Below, piece after piece: positions 1 through 7,289 of a stretch of 59,206 nucleotides of DNA (the first letter of the stretch is position 1; each line of letters begins with the position of its first letter). Origin of the DNA: JABDCD01 sp964469525 (GTDB lineage: Bacteria > Pseudomonadota > Alphaproteobacteria > Rickettsiales > SXRF01). The notes below the pieces were generated by a model, which saw only the letters and a program-made list of their open reading frames with translations, had not been told where the DNA came from and made no database searches. The position numbers were made by a program, and so were the translations under genes. Where the stretch lies: positions 1-59,206 of the forward strand of contig CAYXYU010000011.1 of NCBI GenBank assembly GCA_964469525.1, read 5' to 3'.

Positions 1-343
1 GGACGCGGACGGCGTGCGTTCCTTCCGCATCACTATATGGCTGCAGGCGGACGGACGGCCAGGGATCGTAGAAACTATCCTCTTCCGCCCATCCCTGAAT
101 AAGCAGTTTCCGACACGCTGATGGTGCCAGTGCCGCGAAACCGCCGAAGGTACGGACGCCGCAATAGCTGTATTCGTCTTTCGCGGCCAGCCCCAGCTCG
201 GCGTATTCCATGCGGCGGGGATGCAGCCAGACGGAAGCCTTCAATTCGCCGTGGCAGAGGTAATATTGCAGGTCTCGCGCGCTGATCCGCAGGCGCGCGG
301 GCGCTTCATCCAGATAGTAATACTCGCGTTCCGGCAGGGGCAT
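1..343 (-). CDS. Hypothetical protein of the recombinase module (C-terminus cut off by window edge)
   Basis: An open frame runs from an ATG at 343 to the left window edge without a stop, giving about 114 visible residues. It starts MPLPEREYYYLDEAPARLRI. The start is supported by a GAGGAGA ribosome-binding sequence about 6 bases upstream, and the gene lies 12 bp behind the HTH gene, in the same direction. Residues 15-40 (ARLRISARDLQYYLCHGELK) resemble the helix-turn-helix start of phage or plasmid regulators where 'the column is read as a DNA-binding entry', but I do not recognise the family. Probably the fourth gene of the mobile module; no function assigned. Confidence 0.6.
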   Translation of the reverse strand, partial: MPLPEREYYYLDEAPARLRISARDLQYYLCHGELKASVWLHPRRMEYAELGLAAKDEYSYCGVRTFGGFAALAPSACRKLLIQGWAEEDSFYDPWPSVRLQPYSDAEGTHAVRV

Positions 344-355
344 GCGCGCATCTCC

Positions 356-790
356 TCATGCCTCTTTACTTACCGGACGGCGCGAAAGACTGTCGGGTTG
401 CGCGAAGCCGAACGCATCGCGCTGGAGATGCCATTCGGCGGGAAACGGCTTCATCAGTTCGGCCAGCTTCAGCCCTCTGGGCTGCCTGCCGTCCAGGATC
501 GCCTCGCGTATGTCGGGCGCCAGCAGGTTGAGGCGCATGACGCGGGCAACGTAGGATTTATTGAGGTGGAATTTCTCCGCGAATGCCTCCAGCGAGGCGA
601 ATTTTCCCTGTTCGTACATCACCTGCCAGCGCCGCGCCTTGGCGATGCCGTGGATCAGCGTCTCGTCCGGGCGCAGGGTGGGCTTCTCAGGTTTGACGCC
701 TTCGGGCGCGATGATGATCCTTCGCCCGCCGCGCCGACGGAAACTGACCGGCACGATGACGCGGACGCAATCTTCCTCGACGCGAATCAT
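356..790 (-). CDS. ParB/KorB-type HTH accessory protein of the recombinase module
   Basis: A 144-residue protein. Residues about 60-110 contain a helix-turn-helix of the ParB/KorB kind (LEAFAEKFHLNKSYVARVMR followed by NLLAPDIREAILDGRQPRGL). In ParB this segment recognises the DNA site. The ParB NTPase/clamp motifs are absent, so it is not a partition protein. Its start overlaps the recombinase stop by 4 bp (ATGA), which implies translational coupling. Proteins of this sort are commonly found next to DUF2924 and large serine recombinase genes in alphaproteobacterial mobile regions; a role in site recognition or regulation of the recombinase is inference. Confidence 0.7.
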   Translation of the reverse strand: MIRVEEDCVRVIVPVSFRRRGGRRIIIAPEGVKPEKPTLRPDETLIHGIAKARRWQVMYEQGKFASLEAFAEKFHLNKSYVARVMRLNLLAPDIREAILDGRQPRGLKLAELMKPFPAEWHLQRDAFGFAQPDSLSRRPVSKEA

Positions 791-2124
791 GCCGCGCCCT
801 CCCGCCGTGCGAGCGTCTCCCGCGCCAGCCCGGCCAGATGCTCCGGATACAGCGCGATTTCCACGGTGTCGGGGTGCACGACCACTTCCTTGATCAGTCG
901 GCGGATCAACCGATCCTGCTCGGCCGGGAAAAGTTCATCCCACATCTGCGAGACATTATCGAGCGCATGACGCACGTCCGTCTCCGCTGCGCCGGGAACT
1001 TCTTTCTGTATCTTCCGCCACGCTTCCGCGACCATCTCCGGGCTTGCCAGTACGGGCTGCAATTGCCCCAGCACGATGCCCTCGATCTCGCCCGCGGGGA
1101 TATTGCCGACGGGACAGGAGGCGCAGGATTTCTTGATATGATTGTTCGGCGTATAGTAGCGGTAGGTTCTGCCACGCCTGCAGGTGCTGGTCGCCGTCAT
1201 GCCGGATTTGCAGCCGCCGCAGACCAGCACGCCGCGAAGCGCCGCGCCGACCGTGCGCCGGTATGCGTTCGAACGGGCGCGCGGACTTTCCCGCATGACC
1301 GCGCGCGCGGCGTCCCATGTCGCGCGGTCGATGATCGCCGCGTGCTGTCCCGGATAGCTTTCCTTCCCGTGGACGATCTCGCCGAGATAGAGGCGGTTGG
1401 AAAGCAGCTTGTAGACGAATCCCTTGTCCATCGGCTTGCCCTCGCGCCGGTTTCCCCTTCGGCTGACATAGGTCTTGCTGCGCAGGCCGCGCTCGCGCGC
1501 CTCCTTCGCCACGGCGGTGACGGAGCCGACCGAGATGAATCGCTCGAACAGGAAGCGCACGGCCTCCGCCTCGGCCGGGTTGATTTCCAGCTTCCGGTCG
1601 ATGACGTCATATCCCAGCGGCGGCGTGCCGCCCATCCACATGCCCTTGCGTTTGCTCGCCGCCAGCTTGTCGCGGATGCGCTCGCCCGTGATCTCCCGCT
1701 CGAACTGCGCGAAGGACAGCAGCATGTTGAGCGTCAACCTGCCCATGGAAGTGGTAGTGTTGAACTGCTGCGTCACCGAGACGAAGGACACGCCGTGCCG
1801 ATCGAAGATCTCCATCATCTGCGCGAAGTCGTAAAGCGAGCGCGTCAGCCGGTCGATCTTGTAGACGATCACCACGTCGATCAACCCGGCATCGATGTCC
1901 TTCATCAGCCGCTTCAGGGCGGGACGCTCCATATTCCCGCCGGTGAATCCTCCGTCATCGTAATCGTCCGCCACGAGCGTCCAGCCCTCGCCGCGCTGGG
2001 AAGCGACGAAGGCTTCGCCCGCCTCGCGCTGCGCGTCCAGCGAGTTGAATTCCTGATCCAACCCTTCCTCATGCGACTTACGCGTATAGACCGCGCAGCG
2101 AACCATTGTCTTTATTCCGCTCAT
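787..2124 (-). CDS. Large serine recombinase (resolvase/invertase family)
   Basis: A 445-residue site-specific recombinase. The N-terminal resolvase domain (about residues 8-150) begins VRCAVYTRKS; Ser17 is the expected nucleophile, and the conserved arginines follow in IDRLTRSLYDF. The central recombinase domain covers about 170-280, and a zinc-ribbon-like segment with paired cysteines (VCGGCKSG, then CASC) lies at about 300-345. The C-terminal DNA-binding tail is short compared with phage integrases of 500-600 residues. The gene overlaps both neighbours by 4 bp, so the DUF2924 protein, recombinase and HTH protein form one operon. An initiator at Met7 is also possible. It probably mobilises or inverts the element that lies off the left edge. 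Confidence 0.93.
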   Translation of the reverse strand: MSGIKTMVRCAVYTRKSHEEGLDQEFNSLDAQREAGEAFVASQRGEGWTLVADDYDDGGFTGGNMERPALKRLMKDIDAGLIDVVIVYKIDRLTRSLYDFAQMMEIFDRHGVSFVSVTQQFNTTTSMGRLTLNMLLSFAQFEREITGERIRDKLAASKRKGMWMGGTPPLGYDVIDRKLEINPAEAEAVRFLFERFISVGSVTAVAKEARERGLRSKTYVSRRGNRREGKPMDKGFVYKLLSNRLYLGEIVHGKESYPGQHAAIIDRATWDAARAVMRESPRARSNAYRRTVGAALRGVLVCGGCKSGMTATSTCRRGRTYRYYTPNNHIKKSCASCPVGNIPAGEIEGIVLGQLQPVLASPEMVAEAWRKIQKEVPGAAETDVRHALDNVSQMWDELFPAEQDRLIRRLIKEVVVHPDTVEIALYPEHLAGLARETLARREGAA

Positions 2125-2576
2125 GCGCCGCCTCCGTTCTGCCGCCGCAGCCCGAAGAAGAGCGGCCCCGACCAGTGCGTGCCGGTAATGGCTTTCGCGA
2201 CCGCCGACAGGCTGCGGTAGCGTTTGCCCCGGTATTCGAACCCCTGCGCCAGCGCGGTGACGACATGCTCCTCACCGCCGTGTTCGCGGATGAAGCGCGT
2301 TCCGGCGATCGGCTGCTCCGAAGGCGCGGCCTTGCGCAGCGGCCGCCCGCGCGCGTCCTGATTCCGGCGTGACCAAGCCTCCAGCCGCTTCTCCACCCGC
2401 TTCGAATCCATCCCGTAGGTCAGCTCCTGCAGGCGGTAGGCGAGTTTCTTGACGTAATAGACACGGTTGAACGGCGGCGCTTCGCCGTCCGGATGCAGCT
2501 CCCGCCAGAGCTTTTTCAGCTCCGGCGCGGCCATGTCCGGAAGAGCGGCGACGCGGGCGAGAAGGATAGTATCCAT
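2121..2576 (-). CDS. DUF2924 domain protein
   Basis: A 151-residue protein starting MDTILLARVAALPDMAAPEL, followed by LKKLWRELHPDGEAPPFNR and RLAYRLQELTYG, the hallmark pattern of DUF2924. The C-terminal part (GTRFIREHGGEEHVVTAL, then SLSAVAKAITGTHWSGPLFF) looks like the small DNA-associated module often found in this family. I chose the ATG at 2576 because GGAG lies 9 bases upstream; the longer frame from 2609 has no ribosome-binding site. It is the first gene of the recombinase operon and is coupled to it by ATGA. The biochemical role of DUF2924 is not established; its association with serine recombinases suggests a partner or regulator. Confidence 0.85.
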   Translation of the reverse strand: MDTILLARVAALPDMAAPELKKLWRELHPDGEAPPFNRVYYVKKLAYRLQELTYGMDSKRVEKRLEAWSRRNQDARGRPLRKAAPSEQPIAGTRFIREHGGEEHVVTALAQGFEYRGKRYRSLSAVAKAITGTHWSGPLFFGLRRQNGGGA

Positions 2577-3047
2577 GGCGTGTTTCTCCAGGTTGATAAT
2601 GTTCGCCATGAAGGCGTCGAACGGCGGAGATATCCAGCGAAATGATAGGAAAATCGCCTTTTATGAACGACTTGCGCGTTACGGGCGGAACCACCGGGAT
2701 AATCTGCCGTCATTGCGCCATGTTACGCGCCCGCGTGCATCGCCGCCATGGCGCATGATTGCGCCCGGCTACGAAAGATTGCGCGGATTTCCCGGACTAC
2801 GCCACTGCATCGGCGACCGCGAACCAGGCCTGAGGGGAAGCCAGTGAAACCGCCCCTTCAACGGCAAGTACCGCCGTGCCGTGGTACACACCGAACGGAT
2901 AAAATCGCACTATCAGGAGAAAACGAAAGCGCCCGCGCGCAAATCGCCCGGGCAGGCGCGGTACACGCCGAACGCTGCTCAACCCCGGTCACACTGGCGA
3001 TTACGGAAGAGCGCCGATCAAACGGAGAATGTTCGCGGCGCAGGTAC
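2577..3047. other. Intergenic region between the recombinase operon and tRNA-Ser
   Basis: About 470 bases without a convincing gene. It must hold the promoter of the recombinase operon. If the module is integrated here, one attachment end should also be here, but I found no clear direct repeat with the visible part of the element. Open frames through this stretch lack ribosome-binding sites, and some run into antisense tRNA sequence. Confidence 0.4.
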
Positions 3048-3139
3048 TGGCGGACAGGGTGGGATTCGAACCCACGGTACAGTGTTACCCGTACACACAC
3101 TTTCCAGGCGTGCGCCTTAGACCACTCGGCCACCTGTCC
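3048..3139 (-). tRNA. tRNA-Ser (anticodon GGA)
   Basis: On the minus strand the sequence folds as a class II tRNA. The acceptor GGACAGG pairs with CCTGTCC, the D-arm has GGCCGAGTGG, the anticodon loop CTGGAAA gives GGA, a long variable arm follows, and the T-arm is GGGTTCGAATCCC. The 3' CCA is encoded. The long variable arm and GGA anticodon identify serine. It reads UCC and UCU codons. Confidence 0.97.
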
Positions 3140-3388
3140 GTTAGACTTCCTTAGCGAACGTAGTGAGCTTTAGAAAGCCTTACGCCCGACGTCGCTCGAA
3201 GAGCGAAGACGGGCTGTTTCATTACTATAGGTTCAAAACCGGCAGGCAGCAATGCCAGAGCCGGTGCGGCTTGTCAACCCTCCGTCCGCCCCCACAGGGT
3301 AAATAACCAACTGTTAATAAAAAACAAATATTCCAGGGGCGAATTGTCTTCAAATGTTCACATTACTGAGGGAATTTTTGGTTTATGG

Positions 3389-3394
3389 TATAAT
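3389..3394 (+). promoter_or_regulatory. Candidate -10 box upstream of the 251-aa hypothetical gene
   Basis: A perfect TATAAT lies 32 bp before the ATG at 3426. No convincing -35 box was found at 16-18 bp. If it is used, transcription would start near 3400, which favours the ATG at 3426 over the one at 3354. Confidence 0.35.
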
Positions 3395-3425
3395 TAGCAA
3401 CGAGTTATCATTACGATCGCAGGCC

Positions 3426-4181
3426 ATGGAAATCGACGTACCCAAACAATCCTTCATCGAAAAGAATGCCAAAGGTGAGGATGTTATCCCGGCTGAGCTG
3501 CGCAGCGACACGATATCCTATGCCATCCAGAGTTTCGTCTATAATCTCGGGGCTAATACTTACGAGCCGATCGTCAGCTCCTATACTCAGAAAAAGGCCT
3601 GTGATTGGTTTAATTTTTCCGGTTATAGCAATTATCGGCAAAATCTCGGTGGCGAATTTGCCGGTGACGTCATTGGAACCGCTACGCTGGTCGCCGCGGA
3701 AACCTTTGCGCCAAATCAGCTGCATTCCTTTACCAAGACGGCAAGAAAAATGGTGCACCCGCTTTATAGCAGCGTGGCGAACTGGCTCTTCTCCGACCAG
3801 AAAAACAATCCCGGATACGATGAGAAAATCAAGCAATGGACCACCTATCAGGAACGCAATCTAGTGCGCGCACTGATCACCACCAGCGCTGCCATGGTGG
3901 GTAACATCGCCACCCAGAAGCTGTTATGCACGAGCAAGGCGCCGTCTGGTATCATTTTCCTGGGAAGGATGGTAAGCAAGTCGCTTACGACCGCTCTTGG
4001 TTTGACCGCCCGTTTTACCTTTCCTAAACAGGCGGGGGCTGTTGACCACTGGATGTCCGAGCATATTTTTGCAAAAATAATGTCGGACGCGGTGGTCAAT
4101 GATCCAAACCTGGCCGCATCGCATACCGAAAAAGTTCGTGCCCGGCGCCAGAGCGATAATACTCCCTCGCTGAGCGCATAG
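3426..4181 (+). CDS. Hypothetical protein with weakly hydrophobic central segments
   Basis: A 251-residue protein from the ATG at 3426 (MEIDVPKQSFIEKNAKGEDV). A longer version of 275 residues from 3354 is possible, but the TATAAT box at 3389 would then lie inside the gene. It has two moderately hydrophobic stretches (EFAGDVIGTATLVAAETFAP; then LITTSAAMVGNIATQKLL and GIIFLGRMVSKSLTTALGLT). The tail is polar (RARRQSDNTPSLSA). It looks A+T-richer than its neighbours. I recognise no family. It lies 57 bp before the next gene on the same strand, so the two may be co-transcribed. Confidence 0.7.
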   Translation: MEIDVPKQSFIEKNAKGEDVIPAELRSDTISYAIQSFVYNLGANTYEPIVSSYTQKKACDWFNFSGYSNYRQNLGGEFAGDVIGTATLVAAETFAPNQLHSFTKTARKMVHPLYSSVANWLFSDQKNNPGYDEKIKQWTTYQERNLVRALITTSAAMVGNIATQKLLCTSKAPSGIIFLGRMVSKSLTTALGLTARFTFPKQAGAVDHWMSEHIFAKIMSDAVVNDPNLAASHTEKVRARRQSDNTPSLSA

Positions 4182-4238
4182 CTCTGCTGCAATGGCTTTG
4201 CTGCCATTGCCAGCGTACACCCGAACAAGGAGGCGATC

Positions 4239-4658
4239 ATGAAAACCACGCATCCGGATCAGGACAAGACGCAGGGCGGCTTTGACCGCCAGAAGTTCAA
4301 GCAGCAGCTTTCGTGTATTCCCAAGGGGACGCTGATCGAGATGGCGCATGACGGCATCATTGACATCGGCGAGGTGCATCGCCTGCTGACATTGATGGGA
4401 CTGTCGCCCGAGGAGGTCGGGACAATGCAGCCGCACTTTCACCTCATCGGCGAAACCGTGCTGCGTTATATCGAGCGCTCCCGCCGCCAGAACCTGCATC
4501 AGGGCACCGTGCAGCTGACCGGCATGGAAGCGGCGCAAATTATGGAAAAGCTGTTGAACCGCGGCCTGATCAGCCGTTATTATGCCAGGGTGGTGGAACC
4601 CAAGATGCAGCTTTCGCTGCCCGGACGTAACCTATCGCAAGAGATACAAAGGACCTGA
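4239..4658 (+). CDS. Hypothetical protein, small and helical
   Basis: A 139-residue soluble protein with no signal peptide or membrane segment. The start is well supported by AAGGAGG 5 bases before the ATG. Predicted helical stretches include GTLIEMAHDGIIDIGEVHRL and TVLRYIERSRRQNLHQGTVQ. I do not recognise a domain. Its stop is followed at once by the frame of the sulfatase-fold membrane protein, so the pair is likely in one transcript. Confidence 0.75.
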   Translation: MKTTHPDQDKTQGGFDRQKFKQQLSCIPKGTLIEMAHDGIIDIGEVHRLLTLMGLSPEEVGTMQPHFHLIGETVLRYIERSRRQNLHQGTVQLTGMEAAQIMEKLLNRGLISRYYARVVEPKMQLSLPGRNLSQEIQRT

Positions 4659-4714
4659 TAACGAACGCCCCGTCGCTTTTCCCCTCGTGGAAGCGCGCCG
4701 CCACGGAGTTCGCT

Positions 4715-6181
4715 TTGTGGTTCGGCGTGGCAGGCGTGCTGGTGCTTCCGGCATTATCCTATACCGGCTACCGCCTCATCCACATCGAGTACTGGTGGGG
4801 TGTGCTGCTGTGCGTGGCGCTTGCCCTGATATTCACCCTGCTGGCGCGGATTCGGCTTGTCGGAATAGCGCTGTTGCCGCTGGTCACGCTATTTACCATC
4901 GCGCTGTATTTCAGCGATGACCTCCTGCGGCATGGGTGGCTGCTGGCTTTTGCGATTGCGGCGGGCGCTGGTTACGTGGCGCTCTGCGTGCGGCATTTCG
5001 ACCTGGCGCTGAAGCTAACCGGCGTGGCCGCTGTTGCGCAGGTCATCACGGCGGTTGTAACGGCACCTCCTGTAAATACGCTGAAGGAATACGATGCAGC
5101 CGGCTCCAACCGGCCGGCAGTGGTGCATCTCGTGTTCGACGAGCATGGTGGTATTGGGGCATTCCCGCAGGATATTATCCCGGCGGAAGAAATTGATGCG
5201 ATGGTGCAGGGATATGTCAGCCGGGGATTTGTCGTGTTCCGCCATGCCTATACCATAGACAAAGCCACCAGACCTTCCTTGCGGCGCGTGCTGGCATTGC
5301 GGCCGGGGCGTAAACATTATCGCAGCGTATTCGATCAAATCGGGAAGAAGTGGGCAGTGGATGTCACCCATACCCAGTATCTCAATCTCAGCGGAGCGTT
5401 GCGCGGCAAGCCGTATGTCGCCCGCCACCAGATGTATAACCAGAGTATCCCTTCCGACAGCATTGCATCTTCAGGCCTGTCCCTGGAGGATCGTGCGTGG
5501 GTTATGGGCTCGCTGGTAAGCAACTGGTTCCGCCGTTCGGTGGATTCCCCGGTGGCCAAGATCTATTTGAGGGAAGTCCCCTTCGCCCGCCGAATGGTCA
5601 AAAGCGCGGCGCGGAAGATCCATTCCATGGTTTCCCAGTATATTTTTGCCGAGATGAGCGACCGTCTGATACGGGAAGGAAGACGCGGCACCTATTACTT
5701 TGCGCATCAGCTGTTTACGCATAGCCCTTTCGTCCTGGACCGGAATTGCAATGTGCTGCCGGTAAAGCAGTGGGCAAGCGGCCTGTATCGGTCAAGCGGC
5801 CTTAAACGAATGCTCAAGATGCGGCGCGATCGGTACCAGCGGCACTTCGAGCAGGCTTCCTGCGCGGCACAGAGTGCATTCCGGCTGATCGACGGGTTGA
5901 TGGCGCGTCCTGATATGGCAGATACTGTTTTTCTAATACATTCCGACCATGGATCTCGGCTCGCCATCAGAGACCCTAAAAAGCATAAAGAAGGGGTGTA
6001 CGACAAGCGCGACTATGAACGCGACATGCGGGGATCGTTCATCGCATTGAAGATTCCGGGAATGGAAGGCGGCATTGTCGATCAGCCTGTGCGGCTGGAT
6101 TATCTTTTCAATCAGCTGGTCAGGAATGACTTTCGCTCCTTCAATCTGAAAAAGCTCAAGCCCAAAGGATCACCTTACTGA
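4715..6181 (+). CDS. Membrane-anchored sulfatase/alkaline-phosphatase-fold protein
   Basis: A protein of about 488 residues. Three or four hydrophobic helices fill roughly the first 125 residues. A long extracytoplasmic domain of the alkaline phosphatase superfamily follows: VVHLVFDEHGGIGAF holds the first metal-binding Asp, and FLIHSDHGSRLAI is the typical SDHG metal site. A His in FAHQLFTHSPF fits a substrate-side metal ligand. Such proteins transfer or remove phospho- or sulfo-groups on envelope glycans and lipids; the substrate here is unknown. The start is TTG at 4715, with GGAG 6 bases upstream. The frame stays open back to 4655, and AAAGGA at 4648-4653 could serve a rare ATA or ACG start, so up to about 20 more residues are possible. 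A related-type protein lies at 43630-45222. Confidence 0.8.
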   Translation: MWFGVAGVLVLPALSYTGYRLIHIEYWWGVLLCVALALIFTLLARIRLVGIALLPLVTLFTIALYFSDDLLRHGWLLAFAIAAGAGYVALCVRHFDLALKLTGVAAVAQVITAVVTAPPVNTLKEYDAAGSNRPAVVHLVFDEHGGIGAFPQDIIPAEEIDAMVQGYVSRGFVVFRHAYTIDKATRPSLRRVLALRPGRKHYRSVFDQIGKKWAVDVTHTQYLNLSGALRGKPYVARHQMYNQSIPSDSIASSGLSLEDRAWVMGSLVSNWFRRSVDSPVAKIYLREVPFARRMVKSAARKIHSMVSQYIFAEMSDRLIREGRRGTYYFAHQLFTHSPFVLDRNCNVLPVKQWASGLYRSSGLKRMLKMRRDRYQRHFEQASCAAQSAFRLIDGLMARPDMADTVFLIHSDHGSRLAIRDPKKHKEGVYDKRDYERDMRGSFIALKIPGMEGGIVDQPVRLDYLFNQLVRNDFRSFNLKKLKPKGSPY

Positions 6182-6190
6182 ATATTGTCT

Positions 6191-7135
6191 TTATTTAATG
6201 CCTGCGCCGGAGGGTTCACGTGCGGCAACTTTGACCGGCGGCGTTGCCGGTGCCCGTGGCTCCGAATCGCCGCCAATGTCATGACCGGCAGGTGAGGTAT
6301 CGCGGGACTGCTGAAACTGCGCCAGTGCCTTCCCCATGTCTCCGGGCGCCGGAGCTACATCCTGCTGCGGCGTGCCTGCTACCGATGTCGAAGGGGCAGT
6401 TTTCTTCTGCGAGAGCGACTGCACCCATTCCGTCGCCGCTGAACCGCCCTTACTGCCGAGCCTGGAGCCGACTACCGCAAACACGAGTGCAGCGGCGATA
6501 CCGATGATGCCGATCCCACCGGTCAGGCCGTTCATCAGAGTAAGGCCCAACAGCCCGCCGCCGAGCAGCCCGAGAAACCCGCCCAGCTTCGAGCCGGGGG
6601 CGGCCGGGGGAGCTCCTATGCCGGGCGCGACGGCCGCACCGTCGCGTGCGCTGCGCGGTTTTTCTTCCAGCGTACCGGAGGGCTGCAGGCCCATCGCTTC
6701 CAAGGCTTCCGTGCCGTCCTCCCCGAACCGGTGGTACAGCCGGCGATGGAGGTTATTCACCGCTTTGGGGCCCAGATCCGGGTTTGCGCGCAGCGCCGCG
6801 CCCACGGTGCGCAATGCGCGCGGATCGATGTCGGGGCGTGATTCGGAAATCTGCTCGATCTGATCGCGCAGATACGTATTTTCCACGCGCGGGGAACGAT
6901 AGTTATAGCCGCCGCCATACCCGCCATGGCCATAATTGCGGTAGCCCCCGTAATTGCCAAAGCCGGCACCGTAACCGGAGACGTTATACCCATAGCCCGT
7001 GTTGTAGCTGTACAGCGGCGTCGGAACGGCGTAACCGCCGCCCGGCAGCGCGTAAGTACCGCCTGGTAATCCGTAGCCGTAGTAACTGTTCGCCAGGACA
7101 GGCGGTCCTGCAAACCGCGGTTGCGTTGAAGGCAT
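6191..7135 (-). CDS. Gly/Tyr-rich membrane-associated protein, unknown function
   Basis: A 314-residue protein starting MPSTQPRFAGPPVL. Residues about 15-85 are low-complexity, rich in Gly, Tyr and Asn (for example GYRNYGHGGYGGGYNYR). A small helical domain follows (RALRTVGAALRANPDLGPKA). About residues 185-235 form one or two hydrophobic glycine-rich segments (GFLGLLGGGLLGLTLMNGLT; GIIGIAAALVFAVVGS). The tail is Pro/Ala-rich. I chose the ATG at 7135; the frame extends to a TTG at 7183. No clear ribosome-binding site is seen. The compositional bias makes homology calls unreliable. It is convergent with the sulfatase-fold gene, 9 bp apart. Confidence 0.6.
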   Translation of the reverse strand: MPSTQPRFAGPPVLANSYYGYGLPGGTYALPGGGYAVPTPLYSYNTGYGYNVSGYGAGFGNYGGYRNYGHGGYGGGYNYRSPRVENTYLRDQIEQISESRPDIDPRALRTVGAALRANPDLGPKAVNNLHRRLYHRFGEDGTEALEAMGLQPSGTLEEKPRSARDGAAVAPGIGAPPAAPGSKLGGFLGLLGGGLLGLTLMNGLTGGIGIIGIAAALVFAVVGSRLGSKGGSAATEWVQSLSQKKTAPSTSVAGTPQQDVAPAPGDMGKALAQFQQSRDTSPAGHDIGGDSEPRAPATPPVKVAAREPSGAGIK

Positions 7136-7289
7136 ACATTCTACCCGAAATACAATAATCCACCTTAAGGGTAGTATTTTCAATGCATTCCGACAAGTGA
7201 AGCTTTTGTGACATACCCTCCACTTGACGCTGGATAATCAATAAGTTATTCCTTTATGCCACCGTTCCTCCGTTTTAAAACCCGTTTCC

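Noticed and set aside
838..2220. A 460-codon open frame on the plus strand opposite the recombinase
   Set aside because: It is the antisense of a clear serine recombinase, with the His/Arg/Asp-rich composition typical of such shadows, and it has no ribosome-binding site or domain.
2858..3133. Minus-strand frame starting MAEWSKAHAWKVCV
   Set aside because: Translation of the tRNA-Ser gene itself; a recurrent spurious annotation.
2748..3173. Plus-strand frame containing a GWDSNPRYSVTRTHTF-type peptide
   Set aside because: This is the well-known false translation of the antisense of a tRNA gene (here tRNA-Ser).
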